DNA of 64,000 nucleotides from Spirochaetales bacterium (GTDB lineage Bacteria; Spirochaetota; Spirochaetia; SZUA-6; JAFGRV01): NCBI GenBank assembly GCA_016928415.1, contig JAFGKU010000144.1, positions 1 to 64,000 of the forward strand, read 5' to 3'. Shown piece by piece: positions 42,997 to 52,976 of this stretch (position 1 is its first letter; each line of letters starts with the position of its first letter). The notes under the pieces were generated by a model. It saw only the letters and a program-made list of their open reading frames with translations, ran no database searches and was not told where the DNA came from. The position numbers and the translations under genes were made by a program.

Positions 42997-45576
42997 ATGG
43001 AATCGAAACTAAATACCCCTCTGCAAGTCGAATTTAACCATGTTATACGACAATTCAACAAACCATTGGAAAAAGAATTTAATGCGGATTATTATAAGCG
43101 TTCAATACCTGTCGTACGAATAACACTGATACTGGGATTAATTTTATATTCAGCATTTGGAATATTGGATTTATGGATTGTTCCGTTAAGTAAACACTAT
43201 GTCTGGATTATTCGTTTTGCTGTAGTATGTCCGATTACTATTTTATGTTTGATATTATCCTTTACCTCTTTTTTTCCTAAAATTATGCAACCGGCTTTTT
43301 GTCTGGTTTCATTGATATGGGGAATCGGGATTGTCGTGATGATTGGAATTTCACAGGAAAGCGAACCTGGTTACCAGTTTTATTATGCCGGTGTAATGAT
43401 GGTTATTACTGGGAATTACACCATAATGCGTTTAAAATTCCGTAATGCCATTATTGCCGGACTGACAATGGTATTAGCCTATGAATTTGTCGCAATTTTT
43501 TTTAATGGGATGCTCGAATTCAATCATCGGATACCTATCTTTATAAACAATAATTTCTTTTTATTGGCGACGAATATTGTTGGGATACTTGCCTGTTTTA
43601 CTATTGAATATTATATAAGGAACGATTTCCTCTTAAGAAAACAAATCAGCCTGGAATCTGAAATGAAACTGGAAAAGGCGCAGAATGAAATTGTTCAGGC
43701 CAAGGATACAATAGTATCCATTGAAAGGGAAAATGAGGTCAGCCTCCAGAACATCAGTCATTCCATTAAAAACAAGCATGCCGTCCAATACGCGTTTAAT
43801 AATGTCGTGAATGGGAATCTTGACAACCTTTTCATGGCCGCGGCGTTGATCAGGAAAAAACTGCCGTACGTTCTTAACAAGACCACGGAAAAGGCTCTTC
43901 TTACATATGAGGAATTGATAAAGTCGCATGTCGGGGGCAATGGATCGAACAACGCACTGCTTGGCCTTTTACAGCGTAAAAGGCCGGAAATAATCCTCAA
44001 GTTGATAGAAAAAAACAAGGACCGGCTTGTCGATTACCTTGTCCAGCCGATCAGACACCTGGATGAAAACCTTCATCAATCGGTCGCCGATTCGTTCGAT
44101 AATATGGATAATATTCTGGATTATATCTACGCTATTTTGAATTACCAGCGCGGGAAACAAATTTCCCAGAAGAAAAATGTCTTTACGGATCTTCGCAAAA
44201 TCTACAAGCATTTGATTGAAACGTATCACAGGCAGCTTGAAGAGTATAATATCGAGTTCGAATATATAAGCGCCGTCAAGGACCATGTGCGAATAAGGAT
44301 ATATGACTTCATACTTGAGGATGATATCCTCAGAAACCTTTTTAACAATTCCTTCAGGGCGTTAAGTGATCATATGCCGGCGGGGATGCACCGGAGAAAG
44401 ATCACGATAAAGGTTGTATCCACACTCAAAAAAGAGAACCGTGATTATTACAGAATCGATTTCCTCGATAACGGCCCTGGTATTCCCGAAAGTAAAAAGG
44501 AATTGATTTTCAGTGGCTATTCCTCAAGAGTGAAAGGATCAAAAATCGGTGATACCGAAGAATATGATGAGCACGGCGTGGGGGGCATAACCATCAGAAA
44601 ACGCATCGAGGAGGTCAGGGGCACCATAATTGAAACGGGAGAATACGGAAGGGGAGCGCACTTTGTAATGCATTTGCCCAAATATTCGGAATCGGAGATG
44701 TCCGAAATACAACTGCCCGGCTTTGATGTGGAACTAAAACGGGATGGTACTGTCGATTCGACCCTGTTCGACGGGCGTCATGTTCTGATAGTGGATGACA
44801 GTGAAGCGATCCGTAATTCGTATTTACAGATGCTTGAATCGACGCCGCTCAAGATATCCACCGTAGGTACATTGAGCAAAGCCAGGGAATTCATTTTTAC
44901 TTCCTCCATTCCGATCGATGTTATCATTTTGGATCTTGACCTGGGCGCGGAAAAAGGAGAGACCCTGCTTGAAGAGCTCAAAGGGAAAACCGAATCTTTC
45001 ATTCCCGTGATAGTCGCCTCGGGATCGGACCGGGCCCAGGAATTTGAGCAAATGGCTGAACTGATGGCCAAGGGTGTCCTGTCCAAACCTTTTAAAAAGG
45101 AGGATTTGATTGAGGCATTGAGGAAAATTTTCAACGAGGAACGGGAAAAATTCCGTACTTCAAAGATGCCCTTCAAATCAAGGACCGTTACAAAAATCCC
45201 CATACCTTCTGTTTATAAAACCAAGAAAATACTGGTAGTGGACGATGAGCGGTTTATCCGTAAATCGATTGCGTACACGTTTGACGGGCTTTCGGTTCAT
45301 GAAGCGGTCAATGTCACGGAGGCCAAGTCCCTCATCATGGAAGAACCGATAGACCTTGTCATACTCGATATTGACCTGGGGGATGAAAACGGGACAAATC
45401 TGCTTCTCTGGATGAGGAACCGTGAAATGAAAACTCCCGTTATCGTTTTATCCGGTACAATAGAGGATGAAAAGGACGCAAATCAATATACCGAATTGGG
45501 GGCTAATTACGCCCTGGCCAAACCGGTTGATCAGAACCGGCTTCTCAGTTACGGATTGAATGAATTGAAGAGATAA
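42997..45576 (+). CDS. Six-TM sensor histidine kinase with two C-terminal receiver domains
   Basis: This is an 859-residue protein. The N-terminal 210 residues hold six TM helices (about 37-60, 68-92, 96-118, 125-147, 149-169 and 184-208) without a large external loop, as in CqsS/LqsS/PhcS-type sensors of lipid-like signals. A coiled coil and a dimerisation helix with likely phospho-acceptor His in SLQNISHSIKNKH follow. The HATPase domain has RNLFNNSFRALSDH, FLDNGPGIPE and YDEHGVGGITI. Receiver 1 (HVLIVDDSEAIRN, ILDLDLGAEKG) and receiver 2 (KILVVDDERFIRK, ILDIDLGDENG) end the chain. There is no DNA-binding output. Composition is AT-rich up to about 43.7 kb and ordinary thereafter, with the switch just past TM6. 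Confidence 0.85.
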   Translation: MESKLNTPLQVEFNHVIRQFNKPLEKEFNADYYKRSIPVVRITLILGLILYSAFGILDLWIVPLSKHYVWIIRFAVVCPITILCLILSFTSFFPKIMQPAFCLVSLIWGIGIVVMIGISQESEPGYQFYYAGVMMVITGNYTIMRLKFRNAIIAGLTMVLAYEFVAIFFNGMLEFNHRIPIFINNNFFLLATNIVGILACFTIEYYIRNDFLLRKQISLESEMKLEKAQNEIVQAKDTIVSIERENEVSLQNISHSIKNKHAVQYAFNNVVNGNLDNLFMAAALIRKKLPYVLNKTTEKALLTYEELIKSHVGGNGSNNALLGLLQRKRPEIILKLIEKNKDRLVDYLVQPIRHLDENLHQSVADSFDNMDNILDYIYAILNYQRGKQISQKKNVFTDLRKIYKHLIETYHRQLEEYNIEFEYISAVKDHVRIRIYDFILEDDILRNLFNNSFRALSDHMPAGMHRRKITIKVVSTLKKENRDYYRIDFLDNGPGIPESKKELIFSGYSSRVKGSKIGDTEEYDEHGVGGITIRKRIEEVRGTIIETGEYGRGAHFVMHLPKYSESEMSEIQLPGFDVELKRDGTVDSTLFDGRHVLIVDDSEAIRNSYLQMLESTPLKISTVGTLSKAREFIFTSSIPIDVIILDLDLGAEKGETLLEELKGKTESFIPVIVASGSDRAQEFEQMAELMAKGVLSKPFKKEDLIEALRKIFNEEREKFRTSKMPFKSRTVTKIPIPSVYKTKKILVVDDERFIRKSIAYTFDGLSVHEAVNVTEAKSLIMEEPIDLVILDIDLGDENGTNLLLWMRNREMKTPVIVLSGTIEDEKDANQYTELGANYALAKPVDQNRLLSYGLNELKR

Positions 45577-45581
45577 TTGGG

Positions 45582-47234
45582 TTAGCTGCCCGCCACGGGC
45601 CCGTACGTTTCATACCCGCCGCTCAGATTGTACACATCCTTGAACCCTGATTGGGAAAGAATGCGGCACGCCAGGTAAGCCCGGGCGCCGACCGCGCAAA
45701 AGACGATTATTTTTTTATCTGCCGGGAGTTCTTCAATCCGCTGGCGCAGATCGTCAATGGGAATATTGACGGCTCCCTCGATCGTACCCTGTTTGTATTC
45801 CCCCCGTGTTCTTACATCAATGAGAACCGTATCGGGATCGTGCTCCTTGATATCGCTCCATTGAACGGATTTCATCAAGCCTTTCAGGATGTTTTCCGCG
45901 ACGTATCCGGCTATGGTGACGGGATCTTTTGCCGAGGAATAGGGCGGCGCGTACGCGTGTTCAATATCATGAAGATCGTACACCGTCCCCGGCCCGTTGA
46001 GCACCGCGGCTATCATGTCTATCCTTTTGTCGGCGCCCTGCTTCCCGATGACCTGTGCGCCGAGGATTTTCCCCTCGTCTTCTGAAAAGAGCAGTTTGAC
46101 CGTTATGGTTCCCGGTTCCGGGTAATATTCCGCATGGGAAGGATCGTGGGTTATGCTCTGGAAATGGTGAATACCGAACCTGTCAAGGAGGCGGTGAGAT
46201 AATCCCGTTGACCCCACGGTCAGGTCGAATACCTTGGCTATTGCCGTACCGACCGTGCCTTTATATTTTACCGTATTGCCGAAGACAATATTGTCCGCCG
46301 CAATTCGTCCCTGCTTGTTGGCCGGACCGGCCAGGGGTATGATCATGGATTTACCTATTAATGGATTGGTATACTCTATGGCATCACCGAGTGCGTAAAT
46401 ATCGGGATCGGAAGTCTGGAGATATTCGTTGACCACGATGCCTTTTGATTCCCCGATGGCAAGAGCCGCGTCCCCGGCCAGGCGGGCTTCCGGCCTGACG
46501 CCGATTGACAGGAGGACGAAATCCCTGGTGAGTTTCTTTCCGGAACCGAGCGTTATTTTGACCTTTTCACCTTCCCGGGCGAACGCGGTAACGCCGTCCT
46601 TCAAATGAAGTTCGACGTCTTTTTCTAAAAGATGTTTTTGAACGAGGGCGGCCATTTCATAATCGATGACGCCGAGAACCTGGTCCAGCATTTCCACGAT
46701 GCTGACCTTTATCCCCAGTTGATGAAGATTTTCCGCCATTTCCAGCCCTATGAACCCGGCACCCACAATGCAGACATCGTCTGGTTTGTCTTCTTTTATA
46801 TAGTTATGAATTTTATCCGTATCAGATACGTTTCGTAACATGAAAATTTTTTCATCGTTTATACCCGGTATGGGCGGCTTGATCGCATAGGCGCCGGGGG
46901 AGAGGATGAGCTTATCGTAGGTTTCCATGGCAGATTCGCCTGTAGAAAGATCGGTGAATTCAATTGTCTTTTTATCCGGAACAATCCGTGTCACCTCCGT
47001 ATTCAGCCTGACATCGATGTTGTAGCGGGACCTGAAACCTTCCCGGGTCTGGACAAACAGCCTTCTTCTGTGCCTGATGATGTTGCCGATGTAGTAGGGG
47101 AGCCCGCAATTGGCATACGAGACATGGCCGCCCCTTTCGAATATGACTATTTCCGCTTTCTCATCCAGTCTTCTTAACCGTGCCGCCGCTGTTGCTCCCC
47201 CGGCGACTCCTCCAATGATCAGGTACCTGGCCAT
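45582..47234 (-). CDS. CoA-disulfide reductase-type flavoprotein with C-terminal rhodanese domain
   Basis: This is a 550-residue protein. FAD-binding N-terminus YLIIGGVAGGATAAARLRR; redox-active Cys43 in SYANCGLPYYIG, the same number as in staphylococcal CoA-disulfide reductase; NAD-binding VCIVGAGFIGLEMAENL; and second FAD motif DIYALGDAIE. The final 90 residues form a rhodanese domain with catalytic Cys in IIVFCAVGARAYLA. Such fusions (CoADR-RHD) reduce CoA disulfides, persulfides or polysulfides with NAD(P)H, which suits an anaerobe handling sulfur or oxygen stress. It converges with the kinase gene with only five bases between and sits inside the split yej locus. Confidence 0.92.
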   Translation of the reverse strand: MARYLIIGGVAGGATAAARLRRLDEKAEIVIFERGGHVSYANCGLPYYIGNIIRHRRRLFVQTREGFRSRYNIDVRLNTEVTRIVPDKKTIEFTDLSTGESAMETYDKLILSPGAYAIKPPIPGINDEKIFMLRNVSDTDKIHNYIKEDKPDDVCIVGAGFIGLEMAENLHQLGIKVSIVEMLDQVLGVIDYEMAALVQKHLLEKDVELHLKDGVTAFAREGEKVKITLGSGKKLTRDFVLLSIGVRPEARLAGDAALAIGESKGIVVNEYLQTSDPDIYALGDAIEYTNPLIGKSMIIPLAGPANKQGRIAADNIVFGNTVKYKGTVGTAIAKVFDLTVGSTGLSHRLLDRFGIHHFQSITHDPSHAEYYPEPGTITVKLLFSEDEGKILGAQVIGKQGADKRIDMIAAVLNGPGTVYDLHDIEHAYAPPYSSAKDPVTIAGYVAENILKGLMKSVQWSDIKEHDPDTVLIDVRTRGEYKQGTIEGAVNIPIDDLRQRIEELPADKKIIVFCAVGARAYLACRILSQSGFKDVYNLSGGYETYGPVAGS

Positions 47235-47323
47235 GAAATGTCCTCCCGTTATATAATTCTATGGTTTAGGCGATTTATATACATGGTAATATAGTGAAAA
47301 TAACACGGGTGATCAATAATAGA

Positions 47324-48412
47324 CTACAGCATTTTCCGTGTGTCGAATGCATCCCGCACGCCTTCCCCTATAAAGATGAGTAGTGAAAACAGGATGGCCA
47401 GTACGAAGAATGTCGTCAACCCTATCCATGGGGATGCGAGGTTGCCCCGCGCCTGTGAAATGAGCCGGCCCAGTGACGGTTCGGAAGTGGGGAGTCCGAA
47501 TCCCAGGAAATCCAGCGACGCGAGTCCGGCAATGGAACCGTTTAAAATAAACGGTGCATAGGTGAGTGTGGAAGCGAGGGCATTGGGGAGGATATGGCGG
47601 AACATAATGGTGGAGTGTCCCACGCCTAAAGCCCTCGCCGCCCGTACGTAGTCGAAATTACGGGCACGGAGGAATTCGGCCCTCACTATTCCCACGAAAC
47701 TGACCCATTCAAACAACAGGAAGATAAAAAGAAGAAGCCAGAACTGCGGAGGTATAATGCTGGCGATGATGATGATGACGTACAGAGTAGGGATGCTGGA
47801 ATATATTTCGAGGATTCTTTGAAAAAACAAATCAACCTTGCCTCCGAAGTACCCCTGCGCCGCCCCTACGGCAATACCGATGACGGGACTGATCAGCGTG
47901 AGGATGAATCCGAAGAGCAGGCTTACACGGAGCCCGTAGATGATTTGAGCCAGCAGGTCCCTGCCCTGATCATCGGTTCCCAATGGGTTTTCCAGTGAAG
48001 GCGGTGAAGGCGCCGGCTGCGGTAAATTCAGGTTGATGGTGTCGAAACGGAAATGGATAAGCGGCCAGAGTGCCCAGCCGCCATTGTTTATCAATTTTTG
48101 AACATACGGGTCTCTGTAATTGGCGGCGCTTTGGAACGTTCCGCCGAATTCCGTTTCAGGATAGGATATGAAAACGGGGAAATAGAGGCCGCCTTTAAAA
48201 TAGACCATAATCGGCCTGTCATTTGCCACGAATTCGGAAAATAGCGAAACGGCAAAAATAACAAGAAGGATTCTGAATGACCACACGGCACGCCGGTTTG
48301 CCCGGAAATTATTGATGCGCCGTTCCGTCAACGGTGTTAATTTCATGAATCTGAAGGGAATGGTCCTGTTCAGCGGTTTGAGGTTTTTTTCTTTAGACTT
48401 CACGGGTTTCAA
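47324..48412 (-). CDS. yejE: Oligopeptide ABC transporter permease, YejE-type
   Basis: This is a 362-residue membrane protein with one N-terminal TM helix, a long outside loop and about five more TM helices. [20 protein letters not shown] and the loop [20 protein letters not shown] are the DppC/YejE signatures. It overlaps the end of yejB. TTG 48412 is proposed because GAGGA lies six bases upstream; GTG 48403 is an alternative and the longest frame begins at TTG 48418. Confidence 0.92.
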   Translation of the reverse strand: MKPVKSKEKNLKPLNRTIPFRFMKLTPLTERRINNFRANRRAVWSFRILLVIFAVSLFSEFVANDRPIMVYFKGGLYFPVFISYPETEFGGTFQSAANYRDPYVQKLINNGGWALWPLIHFRFDTINLNLPQPAPSPPSLENPLGTDDQGRDLLAQIIYGLRVSLLFGFILTLISPVIGIAVGAAQGYFGGKVDLFFQRILEIYSSIPTLYVIIIIASIIPPQFWLLLFIFLLFEWVSFVGIVRAEFLRARNFDYVRAARALGVGHSTIMFRHILPNALASTLTYAPFILNGSIAGLASLDFLGFGLPTSEPSLGRLISQARGNLASPWIGLTTFFVLAILFSLLIFIGEGVRDAFDTRKML

Positions 48413-49508
48413 AATCAATCCTCGGATCTATGATGGCATACATCAGGTCGTTTACCAGGCGCATAAGCAGGCCCAGCAGGCTGAAAAAATAAAGGGAACC
48501 GAACATAATAGGATAATCCCGTTTAATTGTTGCGATATATCCGAGATATCCAATTCCTTCTATGGAAAAAGTTACCTCGATCAGAAGAGAACCTGTGAAT
48601 AGAATGCTTAAAAAGGCGGCCGGGAATCCGGCTATGACAATCAGCATGGCGTTCCGGAATACATGGCCGTAAAGTATTTTCTTTTCCGCAAGTCCCTTTG
48701 CCCTGGCCGTTACCACGTACTGCTTCCTGATCTCCTCAAGAAAGGAATTTTTGGTCAGGAATGTAAGGGAGGCGAATCCGCCTAACGTCATGGCTACAAT
48801 GGGAAGGACCATGTGCCAGAGGTAATCCAGTATCTGTTGATACCACGGCATCCGGGAAAAATTTTCCGATGTCAGTCCCTGCAGGGGGAACCATTTAACA
48901 AAGCTCCCGCCGGCAAAAACGACCAGGAGGAATATCCCCAGAAGAAAGCCGGGAATGGCGTGAAGTACGATGATGATCGTGCTGGACCAGCCGTCAAACG
49001 GCGTCCCGAGCTTCACCGCCTTGCGAATGCCCAATGGAATGGAAACAAGGTAGACGAGGATCGTTGTCCAAAGCCCCAGTGAAACGGAGACGGGCAGTTT
49101 TTCAAGGATCAGGTCTATAACGGACTTATCGCTGAATAGACCTTTGTCAAAATTAAAGGTCAGATACCTGCCCATCATGTTAAAAAACCGTTCAACGGGC
49201 GGTTTGTCAAAGCCGTATATTTTTTCGATTCTCTTGATAAGGTCGGGATCGAGCCCCTGGGCTCCCCTGTACTTCTGGTTTATATCGCTTTTAAAATCGG
49301 CTGATTGCAGTTTGGAATTCTGGTTTCCGAGATCACTCGTGTCACCGGTAATCCGTTCCGTGACAGAAAGGTTTCCCCTCTTAATCTGGCTTATCATCTG
49401 CTCAACCGGTCCACCGGGGGCAAAATGAATGATGACAAAATTAATGATCATGATCCCCAGCAAAGTGGGGATCATGAGAAGAAGCCTTCTGACGATGTAA
49501 TAAAGCAT
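48393..49508 (-). CDS. yejB: Oligopeptide ABC transporter permease, YejB-type
   Basis: This is a 371-residue membrane protein. ATG 49508 overlaps the yejA stop by one base (TAATG) and yields the normal [19 protein letters not shown]-terminus of DppB/YejB permeases. A YejB-type insertion of about 100 residues follows [10 protein letters not shown]. The EAA-type loop is [19 protein letters not shown]. Together with YejE it forms the membrane channel of the transporter. Confidence 0.93.
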   Translation of the reverse strand: MLYYIVRRLLLMIPTLLGIMIINFVIIHFAPGGPVEQMISQIKRGNLSVTERITGDTSDLGNQNSKLQSADFKSDINQKYRGAQGLDPDLIKRIEKIYGFDKPPVERFFNMMGRYLTFNFDKGLFSDKSVIDLILEKLPVSVSLGLWTTILVYLVSIPLGIRKAVKLGTPFDGWSSTIIIVLHAIPGFLLGIFLLVVFAGGSFVKWFPLQGLTSENFSRMPWYQQILDYLWHMVLPIVAMTLGGFASLTFLTKNSFLEEIRKQYVVTARAKGLAEKKILYGHVFRNAMLIVIAGFPAAFLSILFTGSLLIEVTFSIEGIGYLGYIATIKRDYPIMFGSLYFFSLLGLLMRLVNDLMYAIIDPRIDFETREV

Positions 49509-51436
49509 TATTTTTTGGACTCCAGCGCTTTTTCCTTTTCCGGATCTATCCACCAGGTATCAAAGAACGGGATGTTGAAGGGAGGCCTGGTTTCAGGCCT
49601 GCCGAATTTGTCCCAGTAGGCGATCCTGAAATATTTTATGTAATGCTGCGGTATCGAATAAAAATTCCAGAGAAGAACCCTGTCCAGGGCCCTTGTAGCG
49701 GCTGTCAGGTTTTCTATGCCTTCCGCGCTGATAATCGAATTAATGAGGGAATCGACGGCCGGATTTTTGATACCGGCAAGGTTTGAGGAACCCGGACGAT
49801 CGGCCGCCTCGGTGCTCCACATGTTCCGCTGTTCATTGCCGGGGGAAAAACTCTGGGCCCAGACCATGACGGCCATGTCGAAATCGAATTTTTCTATGCG
49901 TTTTTCATACTGGGGAATGTCGACCACCCTGTACGTCGCCTTGATGCCCATTTGTTCAAGGTTCTTGACAAACGGGGCGCAGATCCTTTCCCACGAGGGG
50001 GTGTCCAGGAGAATTTCAAAAGTGAATTTTTCACCCGTTTTTTCATTGACAAGTTCCGTGTCCTCGATGACCCATCCAGCTTCTTCAAGCAGATTGATTC
50101 CCGTCTGCAGGTTTTCCCTTATATTGCCGCTCCCGTCCGACTTGGGCGGTTCATAGATTTTCGTAAAAACTTCCTCCGGAATTTGATCCCGTAATGGTTC
50201 AAGGAGCTCCAGTTCCGTTTTACCCGGCAGTCCCCCAAGATAGGACGCAAAGACGCTGTTCTCAAAATAACTCCTGGTGCGGGTATACTGCCCGTAAAAG
50301 AGGTTTTTGTTGGACCATTCAAAGTCAAAAGCGTAGGAAATCGCTTCCCTTACTTTTCTGTCCTGGAAAATTGTTTTACGGGTATTGAACGCGAATCCCT
50401 GCAAACCTTTGGGATTCTGGTCCGGTACAAGTTCTGTTTTCAGAATACCCTTATCGAAATCCGGACCCGTGTATTCGGTCGCCCAGCGCTTGGAAATATT
50501 CTCGACAAAGAAATCCGTTTCCCCGCCTTTGAATCCCTGGAATCTTACATTTTCATCAAGATAGGTGATTAATCGAACCTTTTCAAAATTGTACCGTCCT
50601 TTCATGATGGGAAGATCCTTTGCCCAATAATCGGGATCAAGTTTATAGGTAATGGACTTGCCGAATTTGACGTCTTCAACCATGTACGGTCCCGATCCCA
50701 TGGGCGGCTCTTCGGTGGCGGCATTGAAAGTGTGTGTTTCGTAGTATTTTTTGCTGAGTACATTCAGCTGTCCCAGTATATGGGGTAATTCGGGATTGGA
50801 ACCTTCAACAAAATTAAAGGTTACTTTATCATCACCGGTTTTTTCCACGCTTTTCACGCCGGCCCAGTATTGCTGGTAAAAAGGATGGGCTTCCGTTGTG
50901 AGAATTGTGAATGAATAAATTACATCCTCGGGAGTTACCGGAGCCCGGTCATGAAACCGCGCCTCTTTCCGCAGTGTAAACGTGACGGAACTGCTGTCGG
51001 AAGGCACCTCGAGGGATTCGGCTATCAATCCGTACTGACTGGAGGGTTCATCATCCACGGACGTCATGAGTGTATCGAACAGGAAGGATATTCCCGGCGC
51101 CGGATTCCCCTTAAGGATAAACGGGTTCATGCTGTCAAAACTCCCGGATGATCCGTACGAGAGGGTCCCGCCCTTCGGCGCATCCGGATTGACATAGTCC
51201 AGATGTTTGAAATCCGGCGGGTATTTCAATGAGCCAACCAATGCATTGCCATGCTGCGGCCCCGCACCGGCAACGGCTTTATGGTTTTTATACAAAGACA
51301 TGAGCTGGTTCAAGTCAGCTTCCTGGTTGTCGATGGATTGATTGTTTTCATTCTGCGATGAGCCTGGTTCGCCGCAGCCGGCAATGACAAGGGCTGCCAG
51401 GGAAAGGATAAGGAACAGGGAGATTGTTTTTTTCAT
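49508..51436 (-). CDS. yejA: Oligopeptide-binding lipoprotein, YejA-type (SBP family 5)
   Basis: This is a 642-residue binding protein. N-terminal lipobox LVIAGC at about residues 16-21 followed by a Ser/Asn/Gln-rich linker. The mature part has [40 protein letters not shown] and [20 protein letters not shown], typical of YejA-like family-5 proteins. It is the first gene of yejABE, with a weak AT-rich upstream region. In enterobacteria the Yej system imports peptides and microcin C. The lipid anchor here replaces a soluble periplasmic form. Confidence 0.93.
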   Translation of the reverse strand: MKKTISLFLILSLAALVIAGCGEPGSSQNENNQSIDNQEADLNQLMSLYKNHKAVAGAGPQHGNALVGSLKYPPDFKHLDYVNPDAPKGGTLSYGSSGSFDSMNPFILKGNPAPGISFLFDTLMTSVDDEPSSQYGLIAESLEVPSDSSSVTFTLRKEARFHDRAPVTPEDVIYSFTILTTEAHPFYQQYWAGVKSVEKTGDDKVTFNFVEGSNPELPHILGQLNVLSKKYYETHTFNAATEEPPMGSGPYMVEDVKFGKSITYKLDPDYWAKDLPIMKGRYNFEKVRLITYLDENVRFQGFKGGETDFFVENISKRWATEYTGPDFDKGILKTELVPDQNPKGLQGFAFNTRKTIFQDRKVREAISYAFDFEWSNKNLFYGQYTRTRSYFENSVFASYLGGLPGKTELELLEPLRDQIPEEVFTKIYEPPKSDGSGNIRENLQTGINLLEEAGWVIEDTELVNEKTGEKFTFEILLDTPSWERICAPFVKNLEQMGIKATYRVVDIPQYEKRIEKFDFDMAVMVWAQSFSPGNEQRNMWSTEAADRPGSSNLAGIKNPAVDSLINSIISAEGIENLTAATRALDRVLLWNFYSIPQHYIKYFRIAYWDKFGRPETRPPFNIPFFDTWWIDPEKEKALESKK

Positions 51437-51608
51437 GCTGTCCTCACTTTTTAATCATATTTTACCAATATAATAATAAATTGTACCAATGTGATCAACT
51501 CCCTCAATTTAAAAGGGAGCCGATATCACCGGGAACCTGCCGGTTTGTCCGGTTTGTCATAAGAGTCCCCCGAGTGAATACCGTTATTATCTTGATCCGG
51601 GATAACAG

Positions 51609-52976
51609 CTACTCCGCTTCTTTGCTTATGTCACCCCGGTCCTCCAGGTCCTTGACAATACGGTCGAACATCTGCTTGTCGATCCTGTATTTAAAGCGGT
51701 AGACGAGGTATCCGGCCGCGATGGAAACAAGCGGCAGGACCAGCATGGCCGCTTTCATGATCAATAATCCCCCTTCCGTGACATCGGACGGTTTGCCGGC
51801 GGCATTGATGCCGGAAATAATAACGGTGATACCGACTACTCCGCTGGCAATTGCCCCGCCGATTTTGTTTATAAGGGGCTGAATGGAGAAGGTTATGCTT
51901 TCATTCCTGCTGCCCAGTTTCCATTGTCCGTATTCTATGGTATCGGCCAGGAACATAAGCATGAGCAGCTGGATAAAAGCCTGCCCGAAAAAAAGAAGGA
52001 CGCCGGCCGCGCCGATGAAAATAATGTTCATTGGCGAGAAAAAGAAAATAATGTAGCCGGCTATCACCAGTGCTGTAGCGAATGTATAGAGCTGTTTACG
52101 GGGCAGTTTTTTTGATATTACAGGGAATACCAGCAATGCCGACAATTGGGAGACTCCTAATACCCCGGCAAAAACGGAGTACATATTTACATCACCGAAA
52201 GCGTATTTGAAAAAATATGTCCCGAAACTCGCCGTCGTGGTATAGCCGATCATGAACAGCGCCATGGAAATGGCCGTCCATAACAGCTGATCATTTTTTA
52301 CGATCACGGAAAACAGTTTTTTCAGGGATGTTTTTTCTTCCTTTTTATAATATTCCCGGTGTTCCTTCACCCCGAACAGGGTAAAGCAGAGAAAGATCCA
52401 GGTAACGGCAATAACAGCCGCTGCAAAAATAAACCAGGCCAGCTTGTTGCCGCCAAGGGCATTGGTGACGGGCAGTATTCCGACAACACAGATATACATG
52501 CCTATGTTGGCGCAGATCCTGGCAAAAGCCCCCATTTTTTCCCTTTCCTTCTGATTGATGGTCAGGGACGGCAGCATGGACCAGTAGGAGATATCGTTTA
52601 AACCGTAAAAAACATCCCAGACAAGGTAGATGACAATGAAAACGGCAATGTAGGCTCCGCCGGTAATCCCGATGTCGGTGAATAATAAAATGGTAAAAAT
52701 ACCGCCGATCACTCCCCCGAGGGTAATCCATGTCTTGAATTTTCCGAACCGGCTGCGGGTGTTGTCCACGATAAAACCGCTGATCGGATCGTTCAATGCA
52801 TCGAAAATCCTCAGCACGGTAAAGGCTCCCGTCATCCACCACATGGTCGCATCCGGCAGGTCGAGTATTTCCGTAAGGTAATACATCAGGTATATGCTTA
52901 CCAGGGCATAAAGCATGTCCCGCCCTATCGTGCCCAGGCCGAAGAAATAACGGTTGAGAGTTTTACTTTTATTCAT
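51609..52976 (-). CDS. GPH-family sugar:cation symporter (MelB-like)
   Basis: This is a 455-residue membrane protein with twelve TM segments. ATG 52976 has AAGGAG six bases upstream and overlaps the stop of the GH36 gene (ATGAATAA). FDALNDPISGFIVDNTRSRFGKFK, split here between TM2 and TM3, is the GPH-family cation-binding signature, and FFGQAFIQLLMLMFLADTIEYGQ further on is also typical. It is the third gene of the GH1-GH36 operon, so it probably imports a galactoside or beta-glucoside cleaved by these enzymes. Confidence 0.92.
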   Translation of the reverse strand: MNKSKTLNRYFFGLGTIGRDMLYALVSIYLMYYLTEILDLPDATMWWMTGAFTVLRIFDALNDPISGFIVDNTRSRFGKFKTWITLGGVIGGIFTILLFTDIGITGGAYIAVFIVIYLVWDVFYGLNDISYWSMLPSLTINQKEREKMGAFARICANIGMYICVVGILPVTNALGGNKLAWFIFAAAVIAVTWIFLCFTLFGVKEHREYYKKEEKTSLKKLFSVIVKNDQLLWTAISMALFMIGYTTTASFGTYFFKYAFGDVNMYSVFAGVLGVSQLSALLVFPVISKKLPRKQLYTFATALVIAGYIIFFFSPMNIIFIGAAGVLLFFGQAFIQLLMLMFLADTIEYGQWKLGSRNESITFSIQPLINKIGGAIASGVVGITVIISGINAAGKPSDVTEGGLLIMKAAMLVLPLVSIAAGYLVYRFKYRIDKQMFDRIVKDLEDRGDISKEAE

